Shown: positions 39,911-48,880 of the stretch, one piece after another
Position numbering within the stretch: the stretch's first letter is position 1
Layout of the letters: each line of letters starts with the position of its first letter
NCBI GenBank assembly: GCA_003477405.1
Contig: QUDE01000010.1
Location: forward strand, 1 to 64,000
Direction of reading: 5' to 3'
DNA from: Ruminococcaceae bacterium AM07-15
Lineage (GTDB): Bacteria; Bacillota; Clostridia; Oscillospirales; Butyricicoccaceae
DNA: 64,000 bases
The notes under the pieces: generated by a model
Databases searched by the model: none
What the model saw: only the letters and a program-made list of their open reading frames with translations
Told to the model about the DNA's origin: nothing
Made by a program: the position numbers and the translations under genes

Positions 39911-40555
39911 ATGAAGATACAAGTGATCCCGGTGGGGCCGCTGGCTACCAACTGCTACCTGCTGGGGGATGAGGAGACGGGGGAGTGCGCCATCATCGAT
40001 CCCGGCGCCCAGGCCGAGCGGAAGATCTTCCCGGCTCTGGAGGAGTTCGGCATGAAATGCACCAAGATCCTGCTGACCCATGGCCATTTTGACCATGTGA
40101 TGGCCTTGCGGGATGTGAAGGACAAGACCGGTGCTGAAATCTGCATCCACAAAAACGATGCCCCCATGCTCACCGAAGAATACCAGAGCACCTGGAAGGC
40201 CCTGGCGGCCCGGGGTTACCGGCAGGCTCTGGCCGACCGGATGCTGGAAGATGGGGACACCGTGCAGGTGGGCAATCTGACGGTACGGGTGATGCTCACT
40301 CCCGGTCACACCCAGGGCTCCTGCGTCTATCTGTGTGAGGACGCCATGTTTGCCGGGGACACTCTGTTCTGCGGCGGCTGCGGCCGGTGGGATCTGGACG
40401 GCGGCGACGCCGATCAGATGTATGACAGCCTCCGCCGTCTGGCGGCCTTGGAGGGGGACTTCCGCGTATTCCCCGGCCATGAGGAGGCCACCACCCTGGA
40501 ACACGAACGCCAGACCAATCCGGTCATGACCTATGCGATGAAACGATGCAAATGA
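39911..40555 (+). CDS. MBL-fold hydrolase (glyoxalase II-like)
   Basis: The 214-residue protein is a metallo-beta-lactamase-fold hydrolase with THGHFDHV (metal-binding HxHxDH), a TPGHTQGS motif, the AGDTLF motif and a late FPGHE. This is the short YcbL/GloB-like group that acts on thioesters such as S-lactoylglutathione-like substrates, though the real substrate is often unknown. It overlaps the start of hemZ by ten bases. Confidence 0.9.
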   Translation: MKIQVIPVGPLATNCYLLGDEETGECAIIDPGAQAERKIFPALEEFGMKCTKILLTHGHFDHVMALRDVKDKTGAEICIHKNDAPMLTEEYQSTWKALAARGYRQALADRMLEDGDTVQVGNLTVRVMLTPGHTQGSCVYLCEDAMFAGDTLFCGGCGRWDLDGGDADQMYDSLRRLAALEGDFRVFPGHEEATTLEHERQTNPVMTYAMKRCK

Positions 40556-42003
40556 TCTTACAGGGCACCGCTTTGGAGACGGCGGTGCATGAAACTTTGG
40601 TCTGCCTGCTTCCCGAAGAGCGCCACGGCCTTGCGGAAGACTGTGCCCAGGAGGGAACGGTCACCGTCTCTCTCACACGGGAGGGAGAAGACTTCCTTTG
40701 CCGGGTACAGGCTGTGCGGGGCGGCGAAGAAAGAACGGGAGAATGCCGTCTGCCGCCGGAAGGGGACAGCCCGCTGGAGCAAAAGCGGGTGGAGACCCGG
40801 GCGGTGAAAACCGCCGTCTATCGGGCTGTGGTAAACTTTTTGCCCCAGCCTCCTGTGTGGGGTGCCATGAGCGGCGTCAAACCGGCCAAGCCTTTGCGCC
40901 AGGCCTTCCCCCAGGGGATCGAGGAAGAAGAAGCAGACGAATTTTTGAAGGAGCGGTTTTTCATCGCTCCATCCCGGCGGAAGCTGGCCATCCGCTGCGC
41001 CCAGAAAGCCCAGCAGCTGGAACGCAGCCTGCCGGAACAAACGGGGGCCCTTTATATCGGTATCCCTTTCTGTCCCAGCAAATGCGTCTATTGCTCCTTT
41101 GTCAGCGGCAGCACTGCTCAATGGGGCCATCTGATCCCGCCCTATCTGGATGCTCTGTGCCGTGAAGTGGAAGCGGCCGGGGAGGGCTTCCGGCAAAACG
41201 GCTGGAAGCTGGACAGCATCTATATGGGAGGCGGCACTCCCACCACCCTGACGGCCCCGCAGATGGACCGGCTGCTGACGGCGGTGCAGCAGCATCTGCC
41301 CCATCCCAGGGAATTCACCGTGGAGGCCGGAAGGCCGGAGACCATCACCAGAGAAAAGCTGGAGGTGCTCCACCGTCACGGCGTGGGACGCATCAGCATC
41401 AATCCCCAGAGTATGCACGATGGAGTGCTTCAGAATGTGGGAAGGCTTCACACGGTGCAGCAGATCGAGGAATGCTACCGCATGGCCCGGCAGGTGGGGA
41501 ATTTTGAGATCAACATGGACTTGATCGCCGGCCTTCCCGGGGATGACGAAGCGGGACTGCTGGAAAGCGTGAGACGGCTCATTGACTTGCAGCCGGAAAA
41601 CATCACCATCCACTGTCTGGCCCGGAAGAAGGGGTCGCCCTTGCGGTTCGGTCCCCAGGGACAGCTTCCTGCCGGGATCCTGGACGCCGCCTATGCCATG
41701 CTGGAACAGGCCGGTTACGCCCCCTATTATCTGTACCGGCAGAAGTATATCGCCGGGAATCTGGAAAATGTGGGCTTTGCCAAAGGGGACACCATCTGCC
41801 GGTATAATATCCTGATGATGGAAGAGCTGTGCCCGGTGGTGGCTTTGGGGGCCGGAGGGGTCACCAAGATCTGTGCAGACGGCGGCCGGAACATCACCCG
41901 GCTGACAAACCCCAAATATCCCAAGGAGTATATCGAACACAGCGATGCCATTTGCCAAGGAAAGCAAAAACTGGAGCTGGAGTTTGATCGGCTGTCCGAT
42001 TGA
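40546..42003 (+). CDS. hemZ: Coproporphyrinogen dehydrogenase HemZ (radical SAM)
   Basis: The 485-residue protein has a HemZ-specific N-terminal part (about 150 residues) and a radical SAM core with Cys176, Cys180 and Cys183 (CPSKCVYC), a YMGGGTPTTL motif and a HemN-type C-terminus. HemN-like enzymes oxidise coproporphyrinogen III to protoporphyrinogen IX without oxygen; HemZ is their Firmicute paralogue and its exact reaction is less certain. It is translated from an ATG inside the end of the MBL gene. No other haem genes are in view. Confidence 0.92.
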   Translation: MQMILQGTALETAVHETLVCLLPEERHGLAEDCAQEGTVTVSLTREGEDFLCRVQAVRGGEERTGECRLPPEGDSPLEQKRVETRAVKTAVYRAVVNFLPQPPVWGAMSGVKPAKPLRQAFPQGIEEEEADEFLKERFFIAPSRRKLAIRCAQKAQQLERSLPEQTGALYIGIPFCPSKCVYCSFVSGSTAQWGHLIPPYLDALCREVEAAGEGFRQNGWKLDSIYMGGGTPTTLTAPQMDRLLTAVQQHLPHPREFTVEAGRPETITREKLEVLHRHGVGRISINPQSMHDGVLQNVGRLHTVQQIEECYRMARQVGNFEINMDLIAGLPGDDEAGLLESVRRLIDLQPENITIHCLARKKGSPLRFGPQGQLPAGILDAAYAMLEQAGYAPYYLYRQKYIAGNLENVGFAKGDTICRYNILMMEELCPVVALGAGGVTKICADGGRNITRLTNPKYPKEYIEHSDAICQGKQKLELEFDRLSD

Positions 42004-42028
42004 AAGAGACGGACCGTTCTGGTATACT
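42000..42028 (+). promoter_or_regulatory. Promoter of the coiled-coil/zinc-ribbon gene
   Basis: TTGAAA (42000-42005, overlapping the hemZ stop) and TATACT (42023-42028) are 17 bp apart with TGG before the -10. Confidence 0.75.
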
Positions 42029-42085
42029 GAGAATAGGATAAAAGGAGAGGGGGAGGCCCCTCGATTTTGCGGAAGGGAGTGACCG

Positions 42086-42484
42086 ATGGTTATGGATCAG
42101 AGAGTCAATGATGTCCTGGAAAGGATGCGCCAAACCGCCGCCCAGGCTGCGCAGGCCATGGGGAAAGCCGCCGATGTTGCCAGCAAAAAGACCAATGAGC
42201 TGGTCAGCTCCACCAAGGTGAATCTGCAGATCTTCGAGCTGAAAAACGACATCGAAGCCTTGTACAAAGAGGTGGGACGCAGCGTTTACATGGCCCATAC
42301 CGGCGAGACAGTGGACCCTCAGGAGATCGACGGCAAAATCGCCCAGATCGATGAGAAGGTGGCCCGCCTTAGCTGTCTGCAGGAAGAGCTGGAACGGCAG
42401 CGGCCGGGGAAAAGATGCCCCGCCTGCGGCAAAGCCTGCCAGCCGGAAGATGCCTTCTGCCGTTTCTGCGGCCAGCGGCTGTAA
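42086..42484 (+). CDS. Small coiled-coil protein with C-terminal zinc ribbon
   Basis: The 132-residue protein has an Ala-rich helical N-terminus (about 1-45), a predicted coiled coil (about 45-105) and a C-terminal zinc ribbon (CPACGKAC...FCRFCGQRL). No membrane segment is seen. Similar small proteins are common in Clostridia with no known role. GGGAG lies 6 nt before the ATG. The gene has its own promoter and a large terminator hairpin. Confidence 0.75.
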   Translation: MVMDQRVNDVLERMRQTAAQAAQAMGKAADVASKKTNELVSSTKVNLQIFELKNDIEALYKEVGRSVYMAHTGETVDPQEIDGKIAQIDEKVARLSCLQEELERQRPGKRCPACGKACQPEDAFCRFCGQRL

Positions 42485-42498
42485 TCGGAAAACCAATC

Positions 42499-42570
42499 AA
42501 GAGCAGGACGCCCCGGAAGGGAAAGAACCGGTTCCCCCGGCCTTCCCGGGGCGCCCTGCTCTTCTGTTTT
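42499..42570 (+). terminator. Large terminator hairpin
   Basis: GAGCAGGACGCCCCGGAAGG pairs with CCTTCCCGGGGCGCCCTGCTC (about 20 bp with two unpaired bases), followed by a T-rich run. Confidence 0.8.
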
Positions 42571-42604
42571 GGAAGGGAATATTACTACAAAAAGGAGAAA
42601 AAAG

Positions 42605-43426
42605 ATGTTTACATACGAACAGTATCAAGAAAGCGCCGCTTTTCTCCAGAAGCGGCTGGGTGATTTTCAGCCGGAGCTGCTGCTGATCCTGGGTTCCGGA
42701 CTGGGCTTTCTGGCCGGTGAAGTGGAAGGGGCCGTGGTCATTCCCTATGGAGAGATCCCCCACTTTGCCCGTTCCACAGCGCCGGATCACGCCGGGCGGC
42801 TGGTGTGCGGCACGCTGGCCGGACGCCGGGTGATGGTGATGGACGGCCGCTTCCACATCTACGAAGGCTATGACGCCTACCAGGCGGCCTACCCGGTACG
42901 GGTGGCAAAGCTGCTGGGGGTGCAGACCATGGTGGTCACCAACGCCTGCGGCGCCATCAACAAGAGCTATCAGGTGGGGGATGTGATGCTCATTTCCGAT
43001 CACATCCGCCTGTTCGATCCCAATCCTCTGGTGGGGCCCAACCTGCCGGAGTTCGGTCCCCGGTTCTGCGACATGACCTATGCCTATGACCCGGCCTGCC
43101 GCAAGATTGCGAAAGAGGAAGCGGACAAGCTGGGCATGACCCTCCGGGAGGGCGTTTATTTCTATTTCCCCGGTCCTCAGTTTGAGACCCCGGCAGAGAT
43201 CCGGGCCGCCCGGGTGCTGGGGGGAGACGCGGCGGGAATGTCCACCGTGCCCGAAGTGATCTGCGCCAACCACTGCGGCATTCGGGTGCTGGGCTTCTCC
43301 CTGGTGACCAACATGGCCGCCGGTGTGCTGGATCAGCGCCTGGATGGGGTGGATGTGCTCCAGGCGGCAGAGCGGGCCCGGGACGGTTTCTCTGCTTTGG
43401 TGCGGGCCTGCTTGCCCCGGCTGTAA
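42605..43426 (+). CDS. punA: Purine-nucleoside phosphorylase
   Basis: The 273-residue enzyme splits purine nucleosides with phosphate into base and ribose-1-phosphate. LILGSGLG (phosphate site), GRFHIYEGY, VTNACGAIN and the TVPEVICANHCGIRVLG stretch mark the trimeric PNP family. AAAGGAG lies 7 nt before the ATG at 42605, so the longer frame is rejected. The next gene is a probable MTA/SAH or related deaminase, so the pair probably works in purine salvage. Confidence 0.93.
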   Translation: MFTYEQYQESAAFLQKRLGDFQPELLLILGSGLGFLAGEVEGAVVIPYGEIPHFARSTAPDHAGRLVCGTLAGRRVMVMDGRFHIYEGYDAYQAAYPVRVAKLLGVQTMVVTNACGAINKSYQVGDVMLISDHIRLFDPNPLVGPNLPEFGPRFCDMTYAYDPACRKIAKEEADKLGMTLREGVYFYFPGPQFETPAEIRAARVLGGDAAGMSTVPEVICANHCGIRVLGFSLVTNMAAGVLDQRLDGVDVLQAAERARDGFSALVRACLPRL

Positions 43427-43456
43427 GAGAAAAAGGGAAGAAGGAGGAAGCAGAAA

Positions 43457-44770
43457 ATGGAACTGCTCATCAAAAATGTTACCGCCGTCACCATGGACCC
43501 TCAAAATCCGGTGGTGGAAAATTGTTTTATCGGTATCGATCAGGGAAAGATCTGCTGGCTTTCGGAAAAAGAGCCGGAGGAGAAGGCCGGGCGGGTGGTG
43601 GACGGCCAGGGCTGCGCCGTCATGCCTGGGCTGGTCAATGCCCACACCCATTTGCCCATGACCCTGCTGCGGGGCTATGCCGACGATTATGCCCTTCAGG
43701 AGTGGCTTCAGGACCACATTTTCCCGGCAGAAGGACGGCTGGATGCCCGGTGCGTTCAGGCCGGCATGATGCTGGGGCTGGCGGAATCCATCCGGTTCGG
43801 CACCACTTCGGTGACCGAGATGTATTTCAAGATGCCTGCCATGGCGGAGGTTTGCTTCCAGGCCGGGATCAAGGCCAATCTGTGCAATGGGGCCATGTGC
43901 TTTGATCCGGCGTCCTATGACTTCCACAAGGCCGGAGAGACCCTGGAAATGGAGGAAATGCTGAAAAGCTGGCACATGGCCGACGAGGGCCGCATCCGGC
44001 TGGATGTGGGCATCCACGGAGAGTATACCTCCTGCCCGGCGGTGTGGGAGCAAAACGCCGCCTATGCCCAGAAGCATGGGCTCAACATCCATCTCCATCT
44101 GTCGGAGACCAAAAAGGAGCAGGAAGAGTGCATCGCCCGGTGGGGCAAGACTCCGGCCAGGGTTCTTGCCGATCATGGCGTGTTTGAAAGCCGGGTCACC
44201 GCCGCCCATGGGGTGTGGATCACAGAGGAGGATATGGACCTTCTGGCGGAGAAAAAGGCCACGGTGGCCCATAACCCGGTGAGCAACCTGAAACTGGCCA
44301 GCGGCGTGGCTCCGGCGGCCAGAATGGCGGAAAAAGGGGTGAATGTGGCCCTGGGCACCGATGGGGTGGCCAGCAACAACAGCCACGACCTGTTTGAAGA
44401 GATCAAACTGAGCGCCCTTTTGCAAAAGGGAATCCAGGGTGATCCCCGGCTGGTGCCTGCCCAGCAGGCTCTGTCCTGGGCCACCCGGGGCGGTGCTTTC
44501 GCCCAGGGCCGGGAAAAGGAATGCGGCATGCTGCAAGAGGGCATGGATGCCGACCTGATTCTGGTGGATCTGTCGGGCGTAGCCACTCAGCCGGTTCACT
44601 CTCCGGTGTCCGCCCTGTGCTATAGCGCCACCGGGCGGGAGGTCATCCTGACCATGGTGCGGGGACGCATCCTCTATGAGAAGGGAGAATTCAAAACCAT
44701 CGATGTGGAGCGGGCCATGGCCGAGATGAAAAACTACGCCCTGCCCCGCATGACCGGCCGCCAGGTATAA
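43457..44770 (+). CDS. Amidohydrolase, probable methylthioadenosine/S-adenosylhomocysteine deaminase
   Basis: The 437-residue protein belongs to the TrzN/AtzA-like amidohydrolases: NAHTHLPMTLLRGYADD (HxH metal site and substrate loop), a second metal His in NIHLHLSETKKE, a third in AAHGVWI, and the metal Asp in LGTDGVASNNSHD. This motif set is that of 5'-methylthioadenosine/SAH deaminases. It would feed deaminated nucleosides to the phosphorylase encoded 30 bases upstream. Other aminopurine or guanine substrates cannot be excluded. Confidence 0.87.
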   Translation: MELLIKNVTAVTMDPQNPVVENCFIGIDQGKICWLSEKEPEEKAGRVVDGQGCAVMPGLVNAHTHLPMTLLRGYADDYALQEWLQDHIFPAEGRLDARCVQAGMMLGLAESIRFGTTSVTEMYFKMPAMAEVCFQAGIKANLCNGAMCFDPASYDFHKAGETLEMEEMLKSWHMADEGRIRLDVGIHGEYTSCPAVWEQNAAYAQKHGLNIHLHLSETKKEQEECIARWGKTPARVLADHGVFESRVTAAHGVWITEEDMDLLAEKKATVAHNPVSNLKLASGVAPAARMAEKGVNVALGTDGVASNNSHDLFEEIKLSALLQKGIQGDPRLVPAQQALSWATRGGAFAQGREKECGMLQEGMDADLILVDLSGVATQPVHSPVSALCYSATGREVILTMVRGRILYEKGEFKTIDVERAMAEMKNYALPRMTGRQV

Positions 44771-44834
44771 AAAACAAGCCCCCGGGACTATGAATGGTGA
44801 AAAAGGCCTGATGGTGGCCGGGGGAGTGGTGGCT

Positions 44835-46409
44835 GTGGTAAAAAGAAGAAGCAGCTTTGTGGAAGGGGCACTGATCCTGGGGGTGTCCGGTGTGGTCACA
44901 CGGCTTATCGGGGCTTTTTTCAAGATCCCCTTGGGCAATCTCCTGGGGGGCAGCGGCATGGGGGCCTTCACCGTGGCCTATCAGATTTATTCGGCCCTGT
45001 TCCTTCTGTCCACCGCCGGGCTGCCGGTGGCCATCTCCAAAATGGTGGCCGAAGCCCGGGGACGGGGGTGCCCGGGAGAAGGAAAACGGATCTTTCGGGT
45101 GGCCCTTGGTACCTTCTCCCTGGTGGGACTGCTCCTTTCCGCCGGGTTGTGGGCGGCGGCGCCCCAGGTGGCGGCGCTGGTGGGCAGTCCTCAGGCTGCC
45201 CCGGCGGTGCGGGCGGTGGCCCCCTCCCTGTTTTTGGTGTCCATAGCGGCGGTGATCCGGGGCTATCACCAGGGGCTGGGGGATATGGTGCCCACGGCAG
45301 TGTCCCAGGTGCTGGAGGCTGTGGGCAAGCTGGTGGTGGGATATGGGGCAGCGGTGATTTTGCTCAACCGGGGCTGCTCTCCCGCCCAGGCCTCTGCCGG
45401 GGCCATCGGCGGCGTGACGGTGGGCAGTCTGTTGGGCTGCCTGTATCTGCTTCTCCATCCCCGGGAAGAGGAAGAAGGCATCGGTGGCCGGGGACTGTCT
45501 GCGGGAAGGTGTCTGGTGCGGCTTTTGGCCATTTCCTTGCCGGTGATGGCCGGGTCCTTGGTGCTCAGCCTTTCCAATCTGATGGATATGGCCATTGTGA
45601 TGAACCGGCTGCAGGACATCGGCTTTTCCCAGCAGGCTTCCGGCGGGCTTTATGGCACTTATAACATGGTGACCACTCTGTTTCATCTGCCTCAGACCCT
45701 GATCACGGCTCTGGGAGTCAGCCTGATCCCGCCCCTCAGCGGAGCTCTTTCCCGGAAAAACAGGATGCTGGCCCGCAGGCTTTCTGACTCGGCGCTGGAA
45801 TTTGCCGCCTTGCTTTCTTTGCCCGCCGGGGTGGGATTCTGTCTGCTGGGGCGGCCCTTGCTGGAGCTGATCTATTTTGCCCGGCCCCAGGACTGCGCTC
45901 TGGGAGCACCTCTTTTGGTCATTTTGGGCCCTGGGGTGTTTTTCGTGGCCATGACCACTATGACCAACGCCATTTTGCAGGCCATGGGGCGGATGCGCAC
46001 TCCGGTTTATACCCTGGCCGTTGGAGCTTTGTGCAAATTGGGGGTTACCTATACGCTTACCGGAAAGCCCACTGTTCATATCGGCGGAGCTCCCTGGGGC
46101 ACGGTGTGCTGTTATGGACTGATCACTCTGCTCAATCTGCGGGCCCTTCACCGGGCCGGGATGGGGGTTTCCTGGGATAAGGTATTTTTCCGGCCGGCGC
46201 TGGCCGCAGGGCTGATGGGGGCGTTTCTGGTCTTTCTCCGCCTGCCGGTGGAGGGGGCTTTGGGGCCCCGGTGGGGATTTGCGGCCCTGACCCTTTCAGG
46301 GGCGGCCTTTTATGGATTGATGCTGCTGGCGGTGGGAGCTTTGCCCAGGGAGGACATCCTGCTGCTTCCGGGAGGGAAAAAGTTGGCAAAGGTTCTCCGC
46401 CTCAAATAA
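44835..46409 (+). CDS. SpoVB/MurJ-like polysaccharide flippase
   Basis: The roughly 524-residue protein has about 14 membrane helices and the MVF/SpoVB pattern: N-terminal FVEGALILGVSGVVTRLIGAFF shortened to its core, VAYQIYSALF, and LPVAISKMVAE. Family members flip lipid-linked wall precursors; SpoVB acts in spore cortex formation. The ORF is open from 44790, but GTG at 44835 has GGGGGAG 8 nt upstream and gives the family start MVKRRSSFVEG, so it is preferred. Next downstream is the mazG-yab block, as in many Clostridia. Confidence 0.87.
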   Translation: MVKRRSSFVEGALILGVSGVVTRLIGAFFKIPLGNLLGGSGMGAFTVAYQIYSALFLLSTAGLPVAISKMVAEARGRGCPGEGKRIFRVALGTFSLVGLLLSAGLWAAAPQVAALVGSPQAAPAVRAVAPSLFLVSIAAVIRGYHQGLGDMVPTAVSQVLEAVGKLVVGYGAAVILLNRGCSPAQASAGAIGGVTVGSLLGCLYLLLHPREEEEGIGGRGLSAGRCLVRLLAISLPVMAGSLVLSLSNLMDMAIVMNRLQDIGFSQQASGGLYGTYNMVTTLFHLPQTLITALGVSLIPPLSGALSRKNRMLARRLSDSALEFAALLSLPAGVGFCLLGRPLLELIYFARPQDCALGAPLLVILGPGVFFVAMTTMTNAILQAMGRMRTPVYTLAVGALCKLGVTYTLTGKPTVHIGGAPWGTVCCYGLITLLNLRALHRAGMGVSWDKVFFRPALAAGLMGAFLVFLRLPVEGALGPRWGFAALTLSGAAFYGLMLLAVGALPREDILLLPGGKKLAKVLRLK

Positions 46410-46504
46410 ACCGGAGGCCAGTCATCGGATTTTTGTGAAAAACCGTGCAAAATCGGCAAAAAACAGTAAAATCAGGAAATAATGCTTGCAAAGGAAGGCA
46501 TAAT

Positions 46505-47302
46505 ATGATAAATTTTAATCCAAAAGATCGCTATGGCTTTGAAGATCTGGTGGAGATCATGGCGATCCTCCGTTCGCCGGAGGGTTGTCCCTGGGACAGG
46601 GAACAGACCCACGAAAGCATCCGGAACAATTTTCTCGAAGAGGTCTATGAGGCGGTGGACGCCATCGACCATAAGGACACAGCGAACCTTCGGGAGGAAT
46701 TGGGGGATGTGATGATGCAGGTGGTCTTCCATGCTCAGATCGCCCGGGAAGAAGGGCTGTTCGGGCTGGAGGATGTGCTGGATGAGGTCTGTCAGAAATT
46801 GATTCGCCGCCATCCCCACATTTTTGGCACCGTTTCGGCCAATACTTCCCAAGAGGTGCTGAAAAACTGGGACGCCATCAAGCGGCAGGAAAAGGGGCAG
46901 AACAGTGTGTCCGACACGCTGCGCCAAGTGCCCACGGCCCTGCCCGCCCTGATGTATGCACAGAAGCTTCAGAGCCGGGCCAGAAAAGGCGGCCTTTCCC
47001 TGGCGTCCATCCAAAGCCCCATGGAGGAGATGGAGCAGGCGATGCAGCAGCTGGGGAAGGGAGAGCAAACGGAGCAGGCTCTGGGCCGGCTTTTGTTTGC
47101 AACAGCCCTTCAGGCCGGAGAGCAGGGGCTTTCCGCCGAAGAAGCGCTGACATATGAGGCCAGGCGGTTTGTGGAAAAATTTGAGGAACTGGAAAACATT
47201 GCTCCAGCCCCTCTGAGCCAGCTTTCTTCTCAGGAGCAGGCCCGGCTGTGGCAGGAGACAGGGAGCACCGTCTGCAAGACCGATCAGCAGGCGGAAGCAT
47301 AA
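46505..47302 (+). CDS. mazG: Nucleoside triphosphate pyrophosphohydrolase MazG
   Basis: The 265-residue protein converts (d)NTPs to monophosphates and pyrophosphate, cleaning damaged nucleotides. The first MazG domain is clear: LRSPEGCPWDREQTHESI and EEVYEAVDAID with EELGDVMMQVVFHA (metal-binding E...E..D). The C-terminal MazG domain (about 160-245) is weaker. AAGGAAGG precedes the ATG at 46505. It begins the conserved mazG-hup-rqcP-yabP-yabQ-divIC-yabR run. Confidence 0.93.
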   Translation: MINFNPKDRYGFEDLVEIMAILRSPEGCPWDREQTHESIRNNFLEEVYEAVDAIDHKDTANLREELGDVMMQVVFHAQIAREEGLFGLEDVLDEVCQKLIRRHPHIFGTVSANTSQEVLKNWDAIKRQEKGQNSVSDTLRQVPTALPALMYAQKLQSRARKGGLSLASIQSPMEEMEQAMQQLGKGEQTEQALGRLLFATALQAGEQGLSAEEALTYEARRFVEKFEELENIAPAPLSQLSSQEQARLWQETGSTVCKTDQQAEA

Positions 47303-47317
47303 AGGAGGAGTTTTAAA

Positions 47318-47593
47318 ATGAACAAGACAGAATTGATCGCGGCCATTGCCGAGAAAGCCGAACTTTCCAAAAAGGACGCCGAAGCCGCCCTCAACGCCAT
47401 GGTGGACGCTGTGACCGAAGCTCTGGTTCAGGGCGACAAGATCCAGCTGATCGGGTTTGGTTCCTTCGAAGTGAAGGAGCGGGCCGCCCGTGTGGGCCGC
47501 AACCCCAAGACCCGGGAAGAGATCAAGATCCCGGCCAGCAAGTATCCTGTTTTCAAGGCCGGCAAGGCTCTGAAGGATCAGGTGGCCAAATAA
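47318..47593 (+). CDS. hup: HU family DNA-binding protein
   Basis: The 91-residue protein is a standard HU histone-like protein: [22 protein letters not shown] and the DNA-arm segment [18 protein letters not shown]. It bends and compacts DNA as a dimer. AAAGGAGG lies 9 nt before the ATG. It is 15 bases from mazG. Confidence 0.97.
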   Translation: MNKTELIAAIAEKAELSKKDAEAALNAMVDAVTEALVQGDKIQLIGFGSFEVKERAARVGRNPKTREEIKIPASKYPVFKAGKALKDQVAK

Positions 47594-47696
47594 GAATCCC
47601 GCAAAAAGCAGTGTGGGAAAACCGGACTGGTTCAGATTGTGGAAAACTTTCGTGTGAGGGATATGTTTGCTCTACCACGAATCAATGAATCAATTC

Positions 47697-47849
47697 GCAA
47701 AAAGCTGCGACCTGTGCGCAGCTTTTTGCACCTATCAAGGGGCCAGTGTGCGCCAAAGGCGTGCATGCAGCCCCTTGCAAAAACTCAAAAAAGTGGCTTT
47801 GCCACTTTTTTGACACGCTCAGGCAGCACGGGAAACCGGGCTGCCTTTT
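47697..47849 (+). ncRNA. Three-hairpin RNA element with terminator, copy 2
   Basis: This copy has a 13-bp stem GCAAAAAGCTGCG/CGCAGCTTTTTGC around the same ACCTGTG loop (47697-47729), the stem CAAGGGGC/GCCCCTTG (47736-47777) with inner GCGCC-AAA-GGCGT, a 13-bp hairpin with TTT loop (47785-47813), and a terminator AGGCAGC/GCTGCCT plus T5 (about 47820-47849). Compared with copy 1, the first stem and one pair of the third (G-C to A-T) change on both strands so pairing is kept. It fills the 278-base gap between hup and rqcP, which lie close together in related genomes. The element ends 23 bases before the rqcP start codon. Confidence 0.75.
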
Positions 47850-47871
47850 TGCACAGAGAGGAGAAAGAAAA

Positions 47872-48114
47872 ATGCGTTTGGATAAATATCTCAAGGTAGC
47901 CCGGCTGATCAAGCGGCGCACCGTGGCCAACGACGCCTGTGATGTGGGGCGGGTGATGGTCAACGGCAAGCCAGCCAAAGCCAGCTACCAGGTGAAGGTG
48001 GGAGATGTGCTGGAACTGGCCTTCGGCCAGCGCACTCTGAAGGTGAAGGTGCTCCAGACGCCGGAGCATGTGGGCAAGGATCAGGCCGAGCTGCTGTATC
48101 AGGAGATCCAGTAA
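47872..48114 (+). CDS. rqcP: S4-domain RNA-binding protein RqcP (YabO)
   Basis: The 80-residue protein is a single S4 domain (MRLDKYLKVARLIKRRTVA...GRVMVNGKPAKASYQVKVGDVLEL). RqcP works with RqcH in ribosome-associated quality control, helping add Ala tails to stalled nascent chains. The position before yabP-yabQ-divIC-yabR is the conserved Firmicute order. A GAGGAGAAAG stretch precedes the ATG. A terminator hairpin of the RNA element lies just upstream, so it may be read through or have another promoter. Confidence 0.93.
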   Translation: MRLDKYLKVARLIKRRTVANDACDVGRVMVNGKPAKASYQVKVGDVLELAFGQRTLKVKVLQTPEHVGKDQAELLYQEIQ

Positions 48115-48124
48115 AAAGAAAAAA

Positions 48125-48155
48125 GGTCTAAAAGCCCTTTCCGTTCCATATAGTT
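48125..48155 (+). promoter_or_regulatory. Possible SigE-type promoter before yabP
   Basis: GGTCTAAAA and CATATAGTT are 13 bp apart, loosely like the SigE elements used by yabP-yabQ in Bacillus. Weak, by eye. Confidence 0.3.
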
Positions 48156-48186
48156 GTGGTATGAATCTGGAAAGGGGCGGCCGTAT

Positions 48187-48471
48187 ATGAAAAACGAAGA
48201 GTACAGAAGAATGGACCTGGCACCGCACAATGTGATCCTGGAAAACCGGGAGCACCTCAGTGTGTCGGGGGTATCGGAAGTCATCAGCTTTGACGAAAAC
48301 CAGGTGTCCCTGGTGACCAGCATGGGCATCCTCACAGTGGGCGGCCAGCAGCTTCATGTGGAAAAGCTCAATCTGGAGGTGGGGGAGATCGCCATCGCCG
48401 GACAGATTGAGGCCATGGTCTATGAGGAAGATCAGCTGCGCCGGCGGGGCTTCTGGTCCCGGCTGTTTTAA
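48187..48471 (+). CDS. yabP: Sporulation protein YabP
   Basis: The 94-residue protein matches YabP: HNVILENREHLSVSGVSEVISFDE and the LTVGGQQLHVEKLNLEVGE stretch, a small beta-rich domain shared with YqfC. YabP is required for sporulation in Bacillus; its biochemical role is unknown. AAAGGGG precedes the ATG at 48187. It is joined head to tail with yabQ (TAAATG). Confidence 0.93.
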   Translation: MKNEEYRRMDLAPHNVILENREHLSVSGVSEVISFDENQVSLVTSMGILTVGGQQLHVEKLNLEVGEIAIAGQIEAMVYEEDQLRRRGFWSRLF

Positions 48472-48846
48472 ATGATGGAGGTGGTGCTGGCCCAGCAGAC
48501 CCAGGCCTTTCTCCATGCGGCGGTGCTGGGACTGCTTTTGGGGCTTTTGTATGATGTGCTGGCCTTCTTTCGCCGCTTAGGCGGCGGTGGGGTGTTCCTC
48601 ACCGCTTTGTTGGATCTGCTTTTCTGCCTCATGGGGGCCGCGGGGTTTTTCCTGCTGGTCTTTGGGGAGAGCCGGGGTGTCATCCGGGGATATCTGCCCT
48701 TGGGGGCCATCCTGGGCGGGGCGCTGTATGTTGTTTTGTTCTCCCCCTCCGTTCATAGAGTACTGGGGAAGATTCAGGGCTTTTTTGCCTTTTTCCAGGG
48801 GAAGTTCGGGGGTTTTCAGGGAAAACACCGGCGCAGATCCAAATAA
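48472..48846 (+). CDS. yabQ: Spore cortex biosynthesis protein YabQ
   Basis: The 124-residue protein has three or four membrane helices and the YabQ pattern (QTQAFLHAAVLGLLLGLLYDVL). In Bacillus YabQ sits in the forespore membranes and is needed for cortex formation. The start codon directly follows the yabP stop, and a GGAGG lies just inside the frame, so a slightly later start is possible. The tail is basic. Confidence 0.9.
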   Translation: MMEVVLAQQTQAFLHAAVLGLLLGLLYDVLAFFRRLGGGGVFLTALLDLLFCLMGAAGFFLLVFGESRGVIRGYLPLGAILGGALYVVLFSPSVHRVLGKIQGFFAFFQGKFGGFQGKHRRRSK

Positions 48847-48851
48847 AGTAT

Positions 48852-48880
48852 TTGACTTTTTTGTGAATTTTTTTTATTAT
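48852..48880 (+). promoter_or_regulatory. Promoter of divIC-yabR
   Basis: TTGACT (48852-48857) and TATTAT (48875-48880) are 17 bp apart in a very T-rich stretch, followed by a leader of about 110 nt. It would give the vegetative genes divIC and yabR expression independent of the sporulation genes before them. Confidence 0.65.
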
